A stretch of DNA of 64,000 bases. Origin: Polytrichum commune. Taxonomy: Eukaryota; Streptophyta; Polytrichopsida; Polytrichales; Polytrichaceae. Positions 21,274 through 32,597 of this stretch are shown here, piece by piece. The translations under genes were made by a program, and so were the position numbers. Positions within the stretch are counted from its first letter, which is position 1; each line of letters begins with the position of its first letter. A model generated the notes under the pieces. That model did not search any database. It was not told the DNA's origin and saw only the letters and a program-made list of their open reading frames with translations. Location: positions 33,841,501 through 33,905,500 of the forward strand of contig OX485805.1 in assembly GCA_950295325.1 (NCBI GenBank), read 5' to 3'.

Positions 21274-24200
21274 CTGCAGGAAAAATACGTAATCAATTAT
21301 CAAACTCGAGTATCAAATTAACTGGAAGAAAGTAAATGAAAGACATGTCATGAGAGGCTTCTCCCAATGAACCAATATAGAATGTATTTGGATCAAACCT
21401 CGACACCAACATGCACTAGAGAGTTACGGAACATGAAGAGTTTTATATGCAAATCAACCAACTCTTGACTAAAATTGTGGTTTCAGTGAAGAATAACTCT
21501 ATTGGCTTAAATGAAGGTCATCAATGTTTTTTTCTTTTCTTTTCAATAAGCCAATTGCATTTCTATTGAGAAGTGTAGAAGAAATGGTGATATCGTCAAG
21601 AAGCTATTGCTTATTTTTCCCTAGTAAATAGAACTTGTGGATAAACTTTCCACCCTTTCCATAAATTAAAATATCAATGTCACATAGCTTACAAAATGAA
21701 GGTTTGATTATGACCCTCCTAATATACACTAGGTCTACTTGGAGAAGGCCACACGACTTGGTGACATCAACGTTCTATTTCTGCTTCTTAATGGAAACAC
21801 CTTTGGTCCCATTTGCTTAACATAAGCATCACACCCAAATTAAATAATAAAATCCACACAAGTCTATGGATTTCATAGCAATAAATGTGATTTTAATGAC
21901 ATAATGTCGTAAAATGAGAATCAAACAAATTTCCATGGCCCATCGTTTTTTATGTGAGGATTGAAAATTAGGATGGCTTCCTAAAGAATAAAATTATTAT
22001 TCAAATCTAAAATGATAAATCAAATTTTCCTCATTGGATTTCAAATTAAATATTGAATAAGTTTGAGTTGTTTATGAACTCTCGTTTCAACTTTGTTTAA
22101 ACATTTAAGGGAAGTTTGTGCCCAATTCAATTCTTTATCCTAATCTGACACCTAGATAGTTAGGTGTCGATCGGACACCAAAAAGACACATGTTCAAATA
22201 AAACAAAGATTGGATGACATGCTTGAAATTTGCATACCATTCTAGGCTCAACAAACAACAAAATTGGGGGGACCCAACTTATTTTATGTCTTCGACACTT
22301 TTTTACTTTGAAAAATCATAACAACACATACACTCAAAAAATTCAATGTAATGATGCTAAATCTCATATTACATTCATGAATCCAAGAAACATCCAAATT
22401 GAGAATTGTGGCAAATCTCAAAACTCAACCATTAAAGACACTTTTACCTGTAAGGTTGTTGGTGTATAACTTTAGAGTTTGAAGTTGTGTCAAGTTACCC
22501 AATGTTGTGGGTATGGGACCCATCAAGTTGTTGTTACCAAGTTCCAAATCGGTCAAGTTTTGGAGGTTGCCTAAGCTCGAAGGAATATTCCCTGTCAATA
22601 TGTATGCAAACAAGTAAATAATAAAATCAAACTAGCAAAATATACTGAAGATGCATTCTCTAAAGAAAACATTATAAGATAATGGCAATTATGTTCTAAT
22701 AATACAATAGACAAATGAAGCACATTTTGTGTTGGGATTGTCCCATATACAACTTCATGTAAATATCATATGTACCACATCAATTTTTTAAAAAAAAACT
22801 CCATGATTTATTCTTTTTCAATTTCTCTTATAGAAACAATTTGTTTCATGACATTCAATTATTCATTGTTCACCAATGTAGACAATGAATACAATATGAT
22901 GTTAATTTGGTGTAGAATTATATATATTAAACATTTTCATTTTCATTCATCATTGTTTTTATAAACATCAAATGTTCAATTTTATACTAATTTCTACCAT
23001 AAACAAATGTTTTAGTCAAGATAATAGTATAGTAAGTTCTATGAGCAAATCAAATTCTACACATAGTATAGTCAATTTTTACTTAGATCTAAATTATTTC
23101 ATTTAAGCCAACTTCAAATTCCGATTTTCAAGTTGTTAAGTTGAATATAGTTTTTTATGTATGCATGACTCTCTCTCTCTCTCTCTCTAATTTCAATAAG
23201 CAAGTAAAGGAGAAGTAGATTCACTTGAAATGGAAAGAAAATCAGATAGTGAGAAGGAAAAATATTGTAGGTAGGCAAAATATTCTATCACCATTCATTA
23301 TGAAATCTTTTCATCAGAAGCATTCACTTGGTTGCATTGGATGCTAACTTATAAAATTTTAAAATAAGGATGAATTTTTAAGTCATGAAGTCCTTGACCC
23401 CTATTTAAAGTTTTTCCTTGTACTATTATGAATGTAAAATTAGATAAGAATTTATATAATTATCTATAAGTTGACCTATTGGAGAGACAGAGATGCAATA
23501 TTTTAGATTTGAATAATAATCCCAATGCTAGAGGAATGATAGCTACTTAAAAATCCAACAAATATGTAAATTTAGGTAATATATATAATCTACATAATTA
23601 TATGTATATTTCCTTTGAAATGTTTGATGTTGCTCTTAAATATTTATTTTAATCTAATTCATCCTATAGCAATCTTATGCAAAATTCTATACTACTTATG
23701 AGGATAGTAAACTTTGCACCCTCACTTTCTCTTTGAATGTTCGCCACGTGACAATTAAGCATTTGGGAAGTCAAGGGGCAAATGAAACCTAGCCACTTTA
23801 ACCAAGTGGGGTTAAAACTTTGTGGCCCATTTATACTTCAAGTAAACTTATGTCATAGTATCAATGAAGAATGATTCACAACCTTCGCATCTAAAACAAA
23901 TAGTAAGATTATATCAATTTTTGAAGTTGTCAAACTTTATAACTGGTTTGAAATACATACAATTAATATATTGGACAAATAAGTGTTTTTTGTTAGTATA
24001 TATACATGCCAAGATCTTAAAATGTCAATATTTACCTGAAATGTCATTAGACATGATATAAAGACATTACAATTGAGAACAATTTCCGATGCTTGAAGGA
24101 ATTGTACCTAGATCATCCCTCAATATTGGTTAAAGTGCTCAAGTTTAATGTTCCCTCCAGAAAAATGTTGAATTATATTGATGTACTTTCTAACTATCAA

Positions 24201-27200
24201 TATGGTTCTTGACTGCTAAAATTATAACTTTGTTGCAAGCTCATGAAATGATTTTTACAACTTCACTAAGATTCCACTAAGAATTTTGTTTCATGACATT
24301 GAATTATTCATTGTTTATCAATGCAGACAATGAATACAATATGATGTTAATTTGATGTAGAGTTATAGGTATTGAACCTTTTTCATTTTGATTCATGATT
24401 TTTGTTTATAAATATCAAATGTTCATTTCAATCTTATTTTCTAGCATAAAGATAATAGTATAGCAAGTTCCATGAGCAAATCAGATTCTACACATCATAT
24501 AGTCGATTTTTACTTAGATTCAAATTGTTTCATTTTAGTTGTTAAGTTCAAGTTGTTAAGTTCAACTTAGTTTTTTATATATGCACATGTCTTAATTGGT
24601 ATGCTCTTAGATAATAATCATCTACTGCACATTAATGTGAAAAAATTCAAATGTTTGAGTATTACATGGCTTACCTGTAAGTTGGTTGCTATAAAAATAA
24701 AGGGTTTGGAGTTGCTTCAAATCACCAATACTTGAAGGAATACTACCAATTAGATTGTTATCACTAACATCCAAGTACTTGAGATTTTGACACCACCCAA
24801 TATTGGAAGAAATATTCCCTGTGATCAAATTCAATGAGCTTCAAGTTAGATTTTGCCTCATTAGTACGAGTATCAAGTAGTTATAATAGCTTCCATGAAA
24901 AATACACAACGTGGATCTATCTCTCTCCCTCTCTTTCTCTCTGTCCACATGTTAGTTTCAATAAGCAAGTAAGTAAAAGAGAAGTAGAATCACTTAAATT
25001 GCAAAGAAAAGCACATGATGAGAAGAAAAAATATTATAGGTAGGCGAAATAGTCTATCACCATGCATTATGAAGACTTTTCATCAAAAGCATTGTCTTGG
25101 TTGCATTGGATGCTAATTGGTAAAATCTTAAAATAAAGATGAATTTGTTAAGTCATGAAGTCCTTGACCCCTAATTAAAGTTTTTTCTTTGATTATTATG
25201 AATGTAAAATTAGGTAAGAATTTTTATGCTTATTTAGAAGCTGACCCATATTGAAGAGACAGAGATGCAATATTTTACATATGAATAATTATCCCAATGC
25301 TAGAGGAATGATAGCTACACGGGAAGGTCACTCCATTGTCAAGTTGAAAACCATGTGCGAACAAAGTTTGCTACCCCTATATTATATGCCATAGATAATT
25401 TTGAATTTTTTTTTGTATATACATATCCATTGATAATATATTTTTTATATATTTATAGTCATCTCCATTTTTTCTAGTAATTGTTTTAGTTCAATTGTAC
25501 GTCATTCTAGTTAAAAACGGTATGTTTTCTAGAAACAACAAATTATCAAATTTGGTTATCAATTTTTACTATGTAATAGATACCATGTATATGTACTCAT
25601 AATTTTTTTTGATAAAAGTTTGACCCATTTTGTTGATGCAACTTAGAAAAAGTAGTTTTTTTTTGTTCGCACGTGGTGTTCAACTTGACAATGGAGTGCA
25701 CCCCCCGGGGATAGCTATTTAAAAATCCAACACCTTTTCAATAACCAAGGTTATAAGTATTGTACATGGAGACAAATTCTTTGATTATTCTAGAATTAGT
25801 GATAACAATGCACCAAATATGTAAAATTAGGTAATATAAATTAACTACATAATCACATGTACATTTCTTTTGAAATGTTAGATGCGGCTCTTAAATATAT
25901 ATTTTTATTGATTTCATCCTCTAACAATCTTATACAAATTTCTATACTATTCATGAGGGGAGTAAACTTTGCAACCTCGCATTCTCTTTGAATGTTTGGC
26001 AAGTGACAATTGAGCATTTGGGTAGTCAAGGGGCAGATGAGAGCTAGCCACTTTCACCAAGTGGGGTTGAAACTGTTTTGCTCATTTATACTTCAAAACA
26101 TCCATGAAGAATGATTCACAACCTTAACATGTAAAACAAATAATAAGATTGTAGCAATTTTTGAATTTGCCAAACTTCTATAATTGGTTTGAAATATATA
26201 TAATTAATATATTTAACAAATAAGTTTTTTTTGTTAGCATATATACATGTCAAGATCTTAAAATGTCAGTATTTACCTGAAATGGTGTTATTCGCAATAG
26301 AAAGATATTGCAATTGAGAATGATTTCCGATGCTTGGAGGAATTGTACCTAGACCACCCCTCAATATTGGTTAAAGTGGTCAAGTGTAATGATTCTTCCA
26401 AAAAAATGTTGAATGATACTGATGTACTTTCTAAAATTATGGTTATTGGTTCCTAAAATCACGACTTTGTCACAAGCTCATGAATTGATTGTTGCAAACT
26501 TACTATGATTCCAGTAAATTTTTTGTTTCATGACATTCAATTATTCATTATTTATCAAAGTAGACAATGAATACAATATGATGTTAATTTGATGTAGAGT
26601 TATAGATATTAAACCTTTTCATTTTGATTCATCATTTTTGTTTATAAATATCAAATGTTCAATTTAGTCCTATATTTAGCACAAACACACTTTTTAGTCA
26701 AGATAATAGTATAATAAGTTCTATGAGCAATTCAAATTCTACACACCGTATAGTCGATTTTTAATTAGATTTGAATTGTTTGATTTGAGCTAACTTCGAA
26801 TTCCAATTTTCAAGTTGTTAAATTCTACTTAGTTTCTTATATATGCACGTGTCTTAATTGGTATACTCTTAGATAATAATCATCTAGTGCACATTAATCT
26901 GAAAAAAAGAAATTCAAATATGTTTGAGTATTACATGACTTACCTGTGAGTTGGTTGTCCTCTAAAATAAGGGTTTGCAGTTGCTTCAAATCACCAATAC
27001 TTGAAGGAATACTACCAATTAGATTGTTATAACTAACGTCCAAGTATGTGAGATTTTGGCACCACCCAATACTGGGAGGAATATTCCCTGTGATCAAATT
27101 CAATGAGCTTCAAGTTAGATTTTGCCTCATTTGTACGAGTATCAAGTGCTTATAATTGCTTCAATGAGAAATACACAATGCGGATCTATCTCTCCCTCTC

Positions 27201-30200
27201 TGTCCACATGTAAGTTTCACACGGGGGGATCACACCCCCTTACATTTCATAACCACGTGCGATAAAAGTTTGCTACCCTATATTACATGCCATAGATAAT
27301 TTTTAAAATTATGATATTTTTTCTACATACACATAACCATTGATAATATCTTTTGTATATTTTTTTGAAATTTTTAGTCATCTTCATTTTTTGTAGTAAT
27401 TTGTTTAGTTCAATGTTGCGTCATTCTAGTTAGAAACGGTATGTTTTATAAAAAAACAAATCATCAAATTTGGTTACCAATTTTTACTATGTAATAGATA
27501 CTATGTATATCTACTCATGAAAAAAAAAATCATAAACTTTTGAACCATTTTGGTGATGCTCTTATGTAAAAGTAGATTTTGTTTTATCGCACGTGGTGTT
27601 CAACTTGACAATGAAGTGCACCCCCCGTGAAGTTTCAATAAGCAAGTAAGTAAAAGAGAAGTAGAGTCACTTAAATTGCAAAGAAAAAGCACATGATGAG
27701 AAGGAAAAATATTATAGGTAGGCGAAATAATCTATCACCATGCATTATGAAGACTTTTCATCAAAAACATTGTCTTGGTTGCATTGGATGCTAAGTTGTA
27801 CAATCTTAGAATAAAGATGAATTTGTTAAGTCATGAAGTCCTTGACCCCTCATTAAAGTTTTTGTTTGTATTATTATGAATGTAAAATTAGGTAAGAATT
27901 TATATGCTTATTTAGAAGCTGACCCATATTGGAGAGATAGAGTTGCAATATTTTACATTTGGATAATTATCCCAATGCTAGAGGTATGATAGCTATTTAA
28001 AAATCCAACACCTTTTCAATAGCCAAGGTTATAACTATTGTACATGAAGACAAATTCTTTGAGTATTCTAGAATTAGTGATACCAATGCACCAAATATGT
28101 AAAATTAAGAATATAAATTAACTACATAATTACATGTACATTTCTTTTGAAATATTTGATGCGGCTATTAAATATACATTCTCAATTTATTCATCCTATA
28201 AAAATCTTATACGAATTTCTATACTACTCATGACGGGAGTAAACTTTTCAACCTCACTTTCTCTTTGAATGTTCACCAGGTGACAATTGAGCATTTGGGT
28301 AGTCAAGGGGCAAATGAGACCTAGCCACTTTCACAAAGGGGGGTTGAAATTTTGTCGCCCATTTATACTGTAAGTAAACTTATTTAATAACATCAATGAA
28401 GAATGATTGAAAAGCTTAGCGGCAAAAACAAATGCCAAGATTGTAGCAATTTTTGAATTTGCCAAAATTTTATAAGTGGTTGGAAATATATGCAATTAAT
28501 ATATTCAACAACAAAGATTTTTTCTTAGTGTGTATATATTTCAAGATCTAAAAATATCTATATTTACATGAGATGGTCTTCAGCGTAATAGAAAGATATT
28601 GTAATTGAGAACAATTTCCAATCGTTGGAGAAATTATACCTGGATCACCTCTCAATATTGGTTAAAGTGGTCAGGTGTAATGATTCTTCCAAAAAAATGT
28701 TGAATTATACCGATGTACTTTCTAACTATCATTATGGTTATTGACTCCTTAAATTACGACTTTGTCACAAGCTCATGAAATGATTTTTTTAAACTTACTA
28801 AGATTCCAGTATTAAATTTACCTCATGGCATTCAACTACTCATTGTTTATCAAAGTAGATAATGAAAATAATATGATGTTAATTTGATGTAGAGTTATAG
28901 ATATTAAACATTTTCATTTTGATTCATCATTGTTTTCAGAAACATCAAATGTTAAATTTTATACTTATTTCTACCATAAACAGATATTTTAGTCAAGATA
29001 ATAGTATAATAAGTTCTATGACCAAATCAAATTCTACACATTGTATAGTCAATGTTTACTTAGTTTTAAATTGTTTCATTTAAGCTTACTTCGAATTTCA
29101 TTTTTCAGGTTCTCTAGTTTAAGTCACTTTTTTATGTAAGCATGTGTGTTAATTGATATTTTGTCTATGTCAGTTTCAATAAGCAAGTAAGTAAAGAAGA
29201 AGTAGAAACACTTGAATTACGAAGAAAATCACATGATTCAAAACGTAAATAATCACATGAAGTTGGTATCCAACCTGATGTCCAAAGAATCAACAATGTT
29301 AGAGTCTTCCAATATAAGGTATCACTCTTGGAGTTTCATATAGTTTTGTAGTATTTTTGTTGCTCCAGGTTTCAAAATTTTACTACTATACATGACTCAA
29401 ATAGATAGGGAATCAGTTCTATAAAAGAAATCCTATACAGTAATGGTAGAGTTCTTGTTCTTTTGTAAGAAGCTATAATAGTCAGGTGTACTACTTCCAA
29501 ATTGTGATGCATATAAATTGAAATTGACAGCGTAAGTAAAATATTTTTTTAGATTCCGTGAATCCATTTTAATATTAAATTGAAATCGATAAGCTTGAAA
29601 GGCCACAATCTGTCATTTTATTAGTACACTAATGTGTTTTGACTGTGCTAATGTCACAAATATGACATTTACTTAATGGAAACTTAGAATATCACAAAGT
29701 TGACAAAACTTGTGACATTAAATCTACTGGATTCCAATACATCATTCATGCTACTTAGTGCCCTTGCATACGAAAATGCAAGATTATCCATCCAAAGTAT
29801 CCCAATGTGCTATTATGAACGTCATAATGTAGATGCTTTTAATGTAAAGAAGTTATTTATGTTGACAAATGAAATCATATTGGCAATTAGCGGGCATGAC
29901 ATTTTGAGATCATCTCTAGGCATCTAGTTTAGGCCCTTCGCAAATAGTGTACGTGACACTAAATACCATAAACGGTGTAGTGGAAGTTGCGTGTATTCTA
30001 AGTTGATCAACTACACATGGGTCTTTGACGAATTGGATTAGATAAACTACTCACCTGAAAACCCATTACTGTTGAGGTCGAGTGAGTGGAGAGATGTACA
30101 ATTTCCTAGTGAAGCTGGAATTGAACCTAATGAAATACATGGAGCATATTGTGTCAGTATCTTATTTTGCAAGCTTATGATCAAAATATAACCTATGGGA

Positions 30201-32060
30201 AGGTGAAATTTTATAGAATATTATATTAATGTACTCACCTTATGACAATAATAATTGTTTGTGTATTAGATCAATGCCCTAGTATACATATGCTTGTGGG
30301 CTTTGAAAATAACTTTGCCTCTTGGCCATGATTACTTTTAACTATAATTATGGGTATTCCTTGTGTTGATTAGTAGTAGCATGTGTTTTATATTCATTTG
30401 ATATTTCTTCGGTTTTTGCATGCTTCTACTTTTTCTTAGAACATAGTCAAAAATTTGAAAGTTTCTACAAATGTTCATTGAACACAAATATTATTGATGT
30501 TTATTAGACCATCTGTTGCTATCCTTCAAATGATGTGGGCAATAGCACTCCTCTAGAGTTTTTGTTTCAAATACATTTATAGGATATATTGAAGGCTAGT
30601 GCATTATTGAAATTAAAAGGTGAATATGGAATGATGTATGTAGAGGTGTGTAACCTTGCCCACCTACCAATTCAAATGTGAAGAGCAATTAACACATCGT
30701 ACATGACTTGTGAGGCATGTGTGGGTCTTATATGGTCACTCTTCTTAATATGTCACCTATGTTATGAGTGGTATATATGGCAAGGATGGACACCAACAAG
30801 ACATGTGTTACATGACCCCTTACAGGAAACGAAGAATTTCCGATTTTGGACGCTTACAACTTTTGATCTCTAACTTCGATGCAAACACTTGACACGACAA
30901 CCTACTCGAGGATCTGCTAGCACTAATTGGATGAAACAATTTATGTTCTTTTAATTAACAGTCAACATTGGCGTTGGAGTTGGAAATGCTCGCAATGAAA
31001 GGAAAGTGATTCCAGAAATTCAGGAAGCCATAAAGCTTACGAGACCAAGAATACATGAACATGATGTCAAACATGCTAATATCCTAGCTAGAGCAACGGA
31101 GTGCATTATTAGGCTCCGCAAAATAGAGGCAACTGGATGGTCATCAAGATCATCAACTGGATGGTCCAGTTGAAAGAGAGACAGAGCTGGGCATAGAAGA
31201 GACCGACACACACACAGGGACGCAACATTCATCAGCACTCAGAAAGCTCCGACATTCTTACCATTCAGACCAACGTTGTTGGAATTCCAGGCGTTGCCTG
31301 AAAGCCAGAGCACCTGCAACCGAGGTAGCTCCCCAAGCTCACTGGGGATGCCTCCTTCAAGCAAATTGTTGCTCAGGTCCAACACCACCAACTGCTTCAG
31401 GCTCCCGAAAACGGGTGAAATCGTGCCCCCTAAAGTACCCTGCATCCCAGCGGCAGCGGGGAGATTAATCCCGACCACCTGGTGCAAGGAGTTGCATGTC
31501 ACTCCCACCCACGTGCGGCAATGGCTGAAACTTGAATTTTTATTTTTGTTTCCCGAATTGCTTGTCCAGCTGGCTAGGATACCGGAGTCGTCAACAAAGC
31601 TCTTCTTGATGGCGAGGAGTGCATTGAGCTCATCAGGTCCACTAGTAGATGCTGCTGCTGCTGCTGGCGCCGCGGTGAATGTATAACCGCGATCCCTGTT
31701 TGTCATCATCAAGAGCCTCGATGCTGATCTTCTGCGACTTATAAGATCATCACGTTTGCCAGGTGACGTGGACTCTTGGGAGTGCGTGATTTCATCAAAT
31801 AATGAGACGTCGTCCTCCGTACCCCGACTTAAAATCCTTGGTCGACTTCCACTGCTCGACTGGACTCTCTGAGTTTGATCATCTCCAGGAGGAATATCAA
31901 CACCATCGGAAATTTGCACGGACAGGACTGAGGAAGTGCGAAGGAGGACGATGAAGAGCAACGAAATCAACGCGTTCGGCGCTATAAACTGCTGACGAAC
32001 GGGTCTTTGAGTCGTTCCAGAAAGCAACAGCCGGCTGCTGGTAGGCTTTATGCTGATCAT
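19637..32060 (-). CDS. LRR receptor-like protein gene A (spliced, nine exons; one exon holds a stop)
   Basis: This is a cell-surface LRR receptor-like protein without a kinase, the type that senses ligands through co-receptor kinases. Proposed exons, high to low: 31262-32060, 30055-30126, 28568-28639, 26944-27087, 26277-26348, 24675-24818, 24036-24107, 22448-22591, 19637-21273. All introns follow GT-AG and all junctions fall in phase 1, inside the Gly of the LRR consensus. Order: hydrophobic signal region, unusual ~100-residue linker, LRRNT, LRRs, island-like segment, last LRRs, LRRCT, membrane helix and short basic tail. Exon 24036-24107 has a TAA, so a 1027-aa product needs that exon skipped; skipping is frame-neutral. 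I chose the ATG at 32060 because copy B shares it; the frame also opens further upstream, to 32135. It may be a pseudogene. Confidence 0.75.
21274..22447 (-). other. Intron before the last exon of gene A
   Basis: The intron is noncoding and collinear with 46375-47680 in copy B. Copy B has about 255 extra bases (around 47140-47400) relative to 22010. Confidence 0.6.
22448..22591 (-). CDS. RLP gene A exon 8 (144 bp, two LRRs); absent from copy B
   Basis: The exon has an ACAG acceptor and a GTAAAA donor. It codes GNIPSSLGNLQNLTDLELGN then GPIPTTLGNLTQLQTLKL. Its sequence differs from the other 144-bp exons (GNLQNLTDLELGNNNL instead of GWCQNLTYLDV), so it is a distinct member. Copy B jumps from about 47680 to the equivalent of 23885, deleting it. 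Confidence 0.85.
22592..24035 (-). other. Intron 7 of gene A
   Basis: It is AT-rich and noncoding, with a (CT)n run at 23169-23189. From about 23200 it repeats the intron sequence found next to the other 144-bp exons, showing that exons were duplicated together with their introns. Confidence 0.6.
24036..24107 (-). pseudogene. RLP gene A exon 7 (72 bp, one LRR) with premature stop
   Basis: Splice sites are intact (CTAG acceptor, GTAAAT donor). The frame reads GTIPSSIGNCSQL and then TAA at 24067-24069, where sister exons have CAA (Gln). The length of 72 bases means the exon can be skipped without a frameshift. Confidence 0.85.
24675..24818 (-). CDS. RLP gene A exon 6 (144 bp, two LRRs)
   Basis: It codes GNISSNIGWCQNLKYLDVSD and GSIPSSIGDLKQLQTLYFYS, ending in the Gly codon split by the GTAAGC donor. 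It is one of the repeated GWCQNL-type exons. Confidence 0.85.
25318..25709. mobile_element. hAT-like MITE (family H1) in gene A intron 5
   Basis: The 392-bp element is flanked by the 8-bp duplication GATAGCTA (25310-25317 and 25710-25717). Paralogous introns at about 23540 and 27985 have a single GATAGCTA. Ends start CACGGGAAGG and, inverted, CCCGGGGGGT, followed by shared CACTCCATTGTCAAGTTGA. 8-bp duplications fit the hAT superfamily. Confidence 0.85.
26277..26348 (-). CDS. RLP gene A exon 5 (72 bp, one LRR)
   Basis: It codes GTIPPSIGNHSQLQYLSIAN then NTIS, with a CTAG acceptor and GTAAAT donor; the phase matches the neighbours. Confidence 0.85.
26944..27087 (-). CDS. RLP gene A exon 4 (144 bp, two LRRs)
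   Basis: It codes GNIPPSIGWCQNLTYLDVSY and GSIPSSIGDLKQLQTLILED, with a CACAG acceptor and GTAAGT donor. Confidence 0.87.
27220..27629. mobile_element. hAT-like MITE (family H1) in gene A intron 3
   Basis: The 410-bp element is flanked by AAGTTTCA (27212-27219 and 27630-27637). Ends are CACGGGGGG on both sides (inverted). Paralogous introns such as 24950 have the single uninterrupted site TTAGTTTCAATAAGC. Confidence 0.85.
28568..28639 (-). CDS. RLP gene A exon 3 (72 bp, one atypical LRR)
   Basis: It codes GIISPTIGNCSQLQYLSITL then KTIS. The conserved Asn of the LxxN core is lost in this exon type. The last exon base is T instead of G before the GTAAAT donor, which weakens the site. Confidence 0.75.
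29590..29990 (+). repeat. Dispersed repeat copy in gene A intron 2
   Basis: It matches the reverse complement of 2300-2660 and lies within the intron carried by both LRR copies. The small plus-strand frame at 29700-29927 is inside it and not supported as a gene. Confidence 0.5.
30055..30126 (-). CDS. RLP gene A exon 2 (72 bp, one LRR)
   Basis: It codes GSIPASLGNCTSLHSLDLNS then NGFS, between an ATTAG acceptor and a GTGAGT donor. It joins exon 1 in phase 1 (Asn-Gly). Confidence 0.87.
30127..31261 (-). other. Intron 1 of gene A, with an unexplained plus-strand open block
   Basis: The intron separates exon 1 from the LRR ladder. Within it, 30961-31170 on the plus strand is open for about 70 codons behind an AACAG acceptor-like site (NIGVGVGNARNERKVIPEIQ, then EAIKLTRPRIHEHDVKHAN). 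The same block occurs at 55966-56150 and 60739-60900, where copy B has a 4-base deletion. I do not recognise it. It may be a relic exon of a captured gene. Confidence 0.4.
31262..32060 (-). CDS. RLP gene A exon 1: signal region, linker, LRRNT and first LRRs
   Basis: From the ATG at 32060 there is a 28-residue basic/polar n-region, the hydrophobic core NALISLLFIVLL and a likely cleavage before VQISDG. A Ser/Asp/Arg-rich linker of about 100 residues follows, with RRRSASRLLMMT and an Ala run. The LRRNT begins DELNALLAIKKSF, with W and HCRTWVGVTC Cys positions. Two LRRs (ISPVFGSLKQLVVLDLSNN and IPSELGELPRLQVLWLSGN) end at a GTAAGA donor after CTGAATG. The linker is unusual for RLPs. Confidence 0.85.
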
Positions 32061-32244
32061 CTTGGTCAATTGAAGCGATTTGCGACGTCTATTGCACACC
32101 TCCTCATCACACAACAGCAGAGACTTGACACCCATGATAATTTGTACAATGTTTTGGGCCCGTCAGATATCCGGAGTACCTGGCTGGTAACGGAAACCGT
32201 GAAATCTTCTCTGTCGATGCCCGAATGTTATTAAGAGAAAAGAC
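32061..32244 (-). promoter_or_regulatory. Upstream region of gene A, not shared with gene B
   Basis: Homology with gene B stops about 20 bases upstream of the ATG (after TTGAAGCGAT). No TATA box could be assigned. The next 350 bases are the inverted cassette X. Confidence 0.35.
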
Positions 32245-32597
32245 GATAGCAGTGCAACACTGGTACGTGCCCGGCCTGCAACTTCATTCTAGTTGCTCAC
32301 ATATAATTAACCAGAGAGCAATGAACGGGAAGAACCGACCGCCAGTTACAGGTGAGCCGGTTGAGTTTGAGAAACAACCGATTGAAGTTCAAGACATCAG
32401 GAAAAAATTACAGATAGTCTTTGAGGAATATCTCAAATTCATAGAGAAAAAACGGAAAGATCACAACACGCAGACAGTGGGACTTGGCGACACTAGGATT
32501 TTGACCGATTGTAACCAAAATCCTACCCGGACACTGGCGGAGAGCAGGCAGTCTCGCCCATACATTTGGTCCTGCTGCTGCCCGCAGAAGATGGCTC
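32245..32597 (+). repeat. Cassette X, copy upstream of gene A (inverted relative to gene B)
   Basis: The plus strand here matches the minus strand of 61855-62165, including CATTCTAGTTGCTCA, AGAGAGCAA.GAA.GGGAAG and GAGAGCAGGCAGTCTCGC. A plus-strand frame at 32225-32605 is open across it, but the related copies are broken, so a gene is not supported. Confidence 0.65.
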
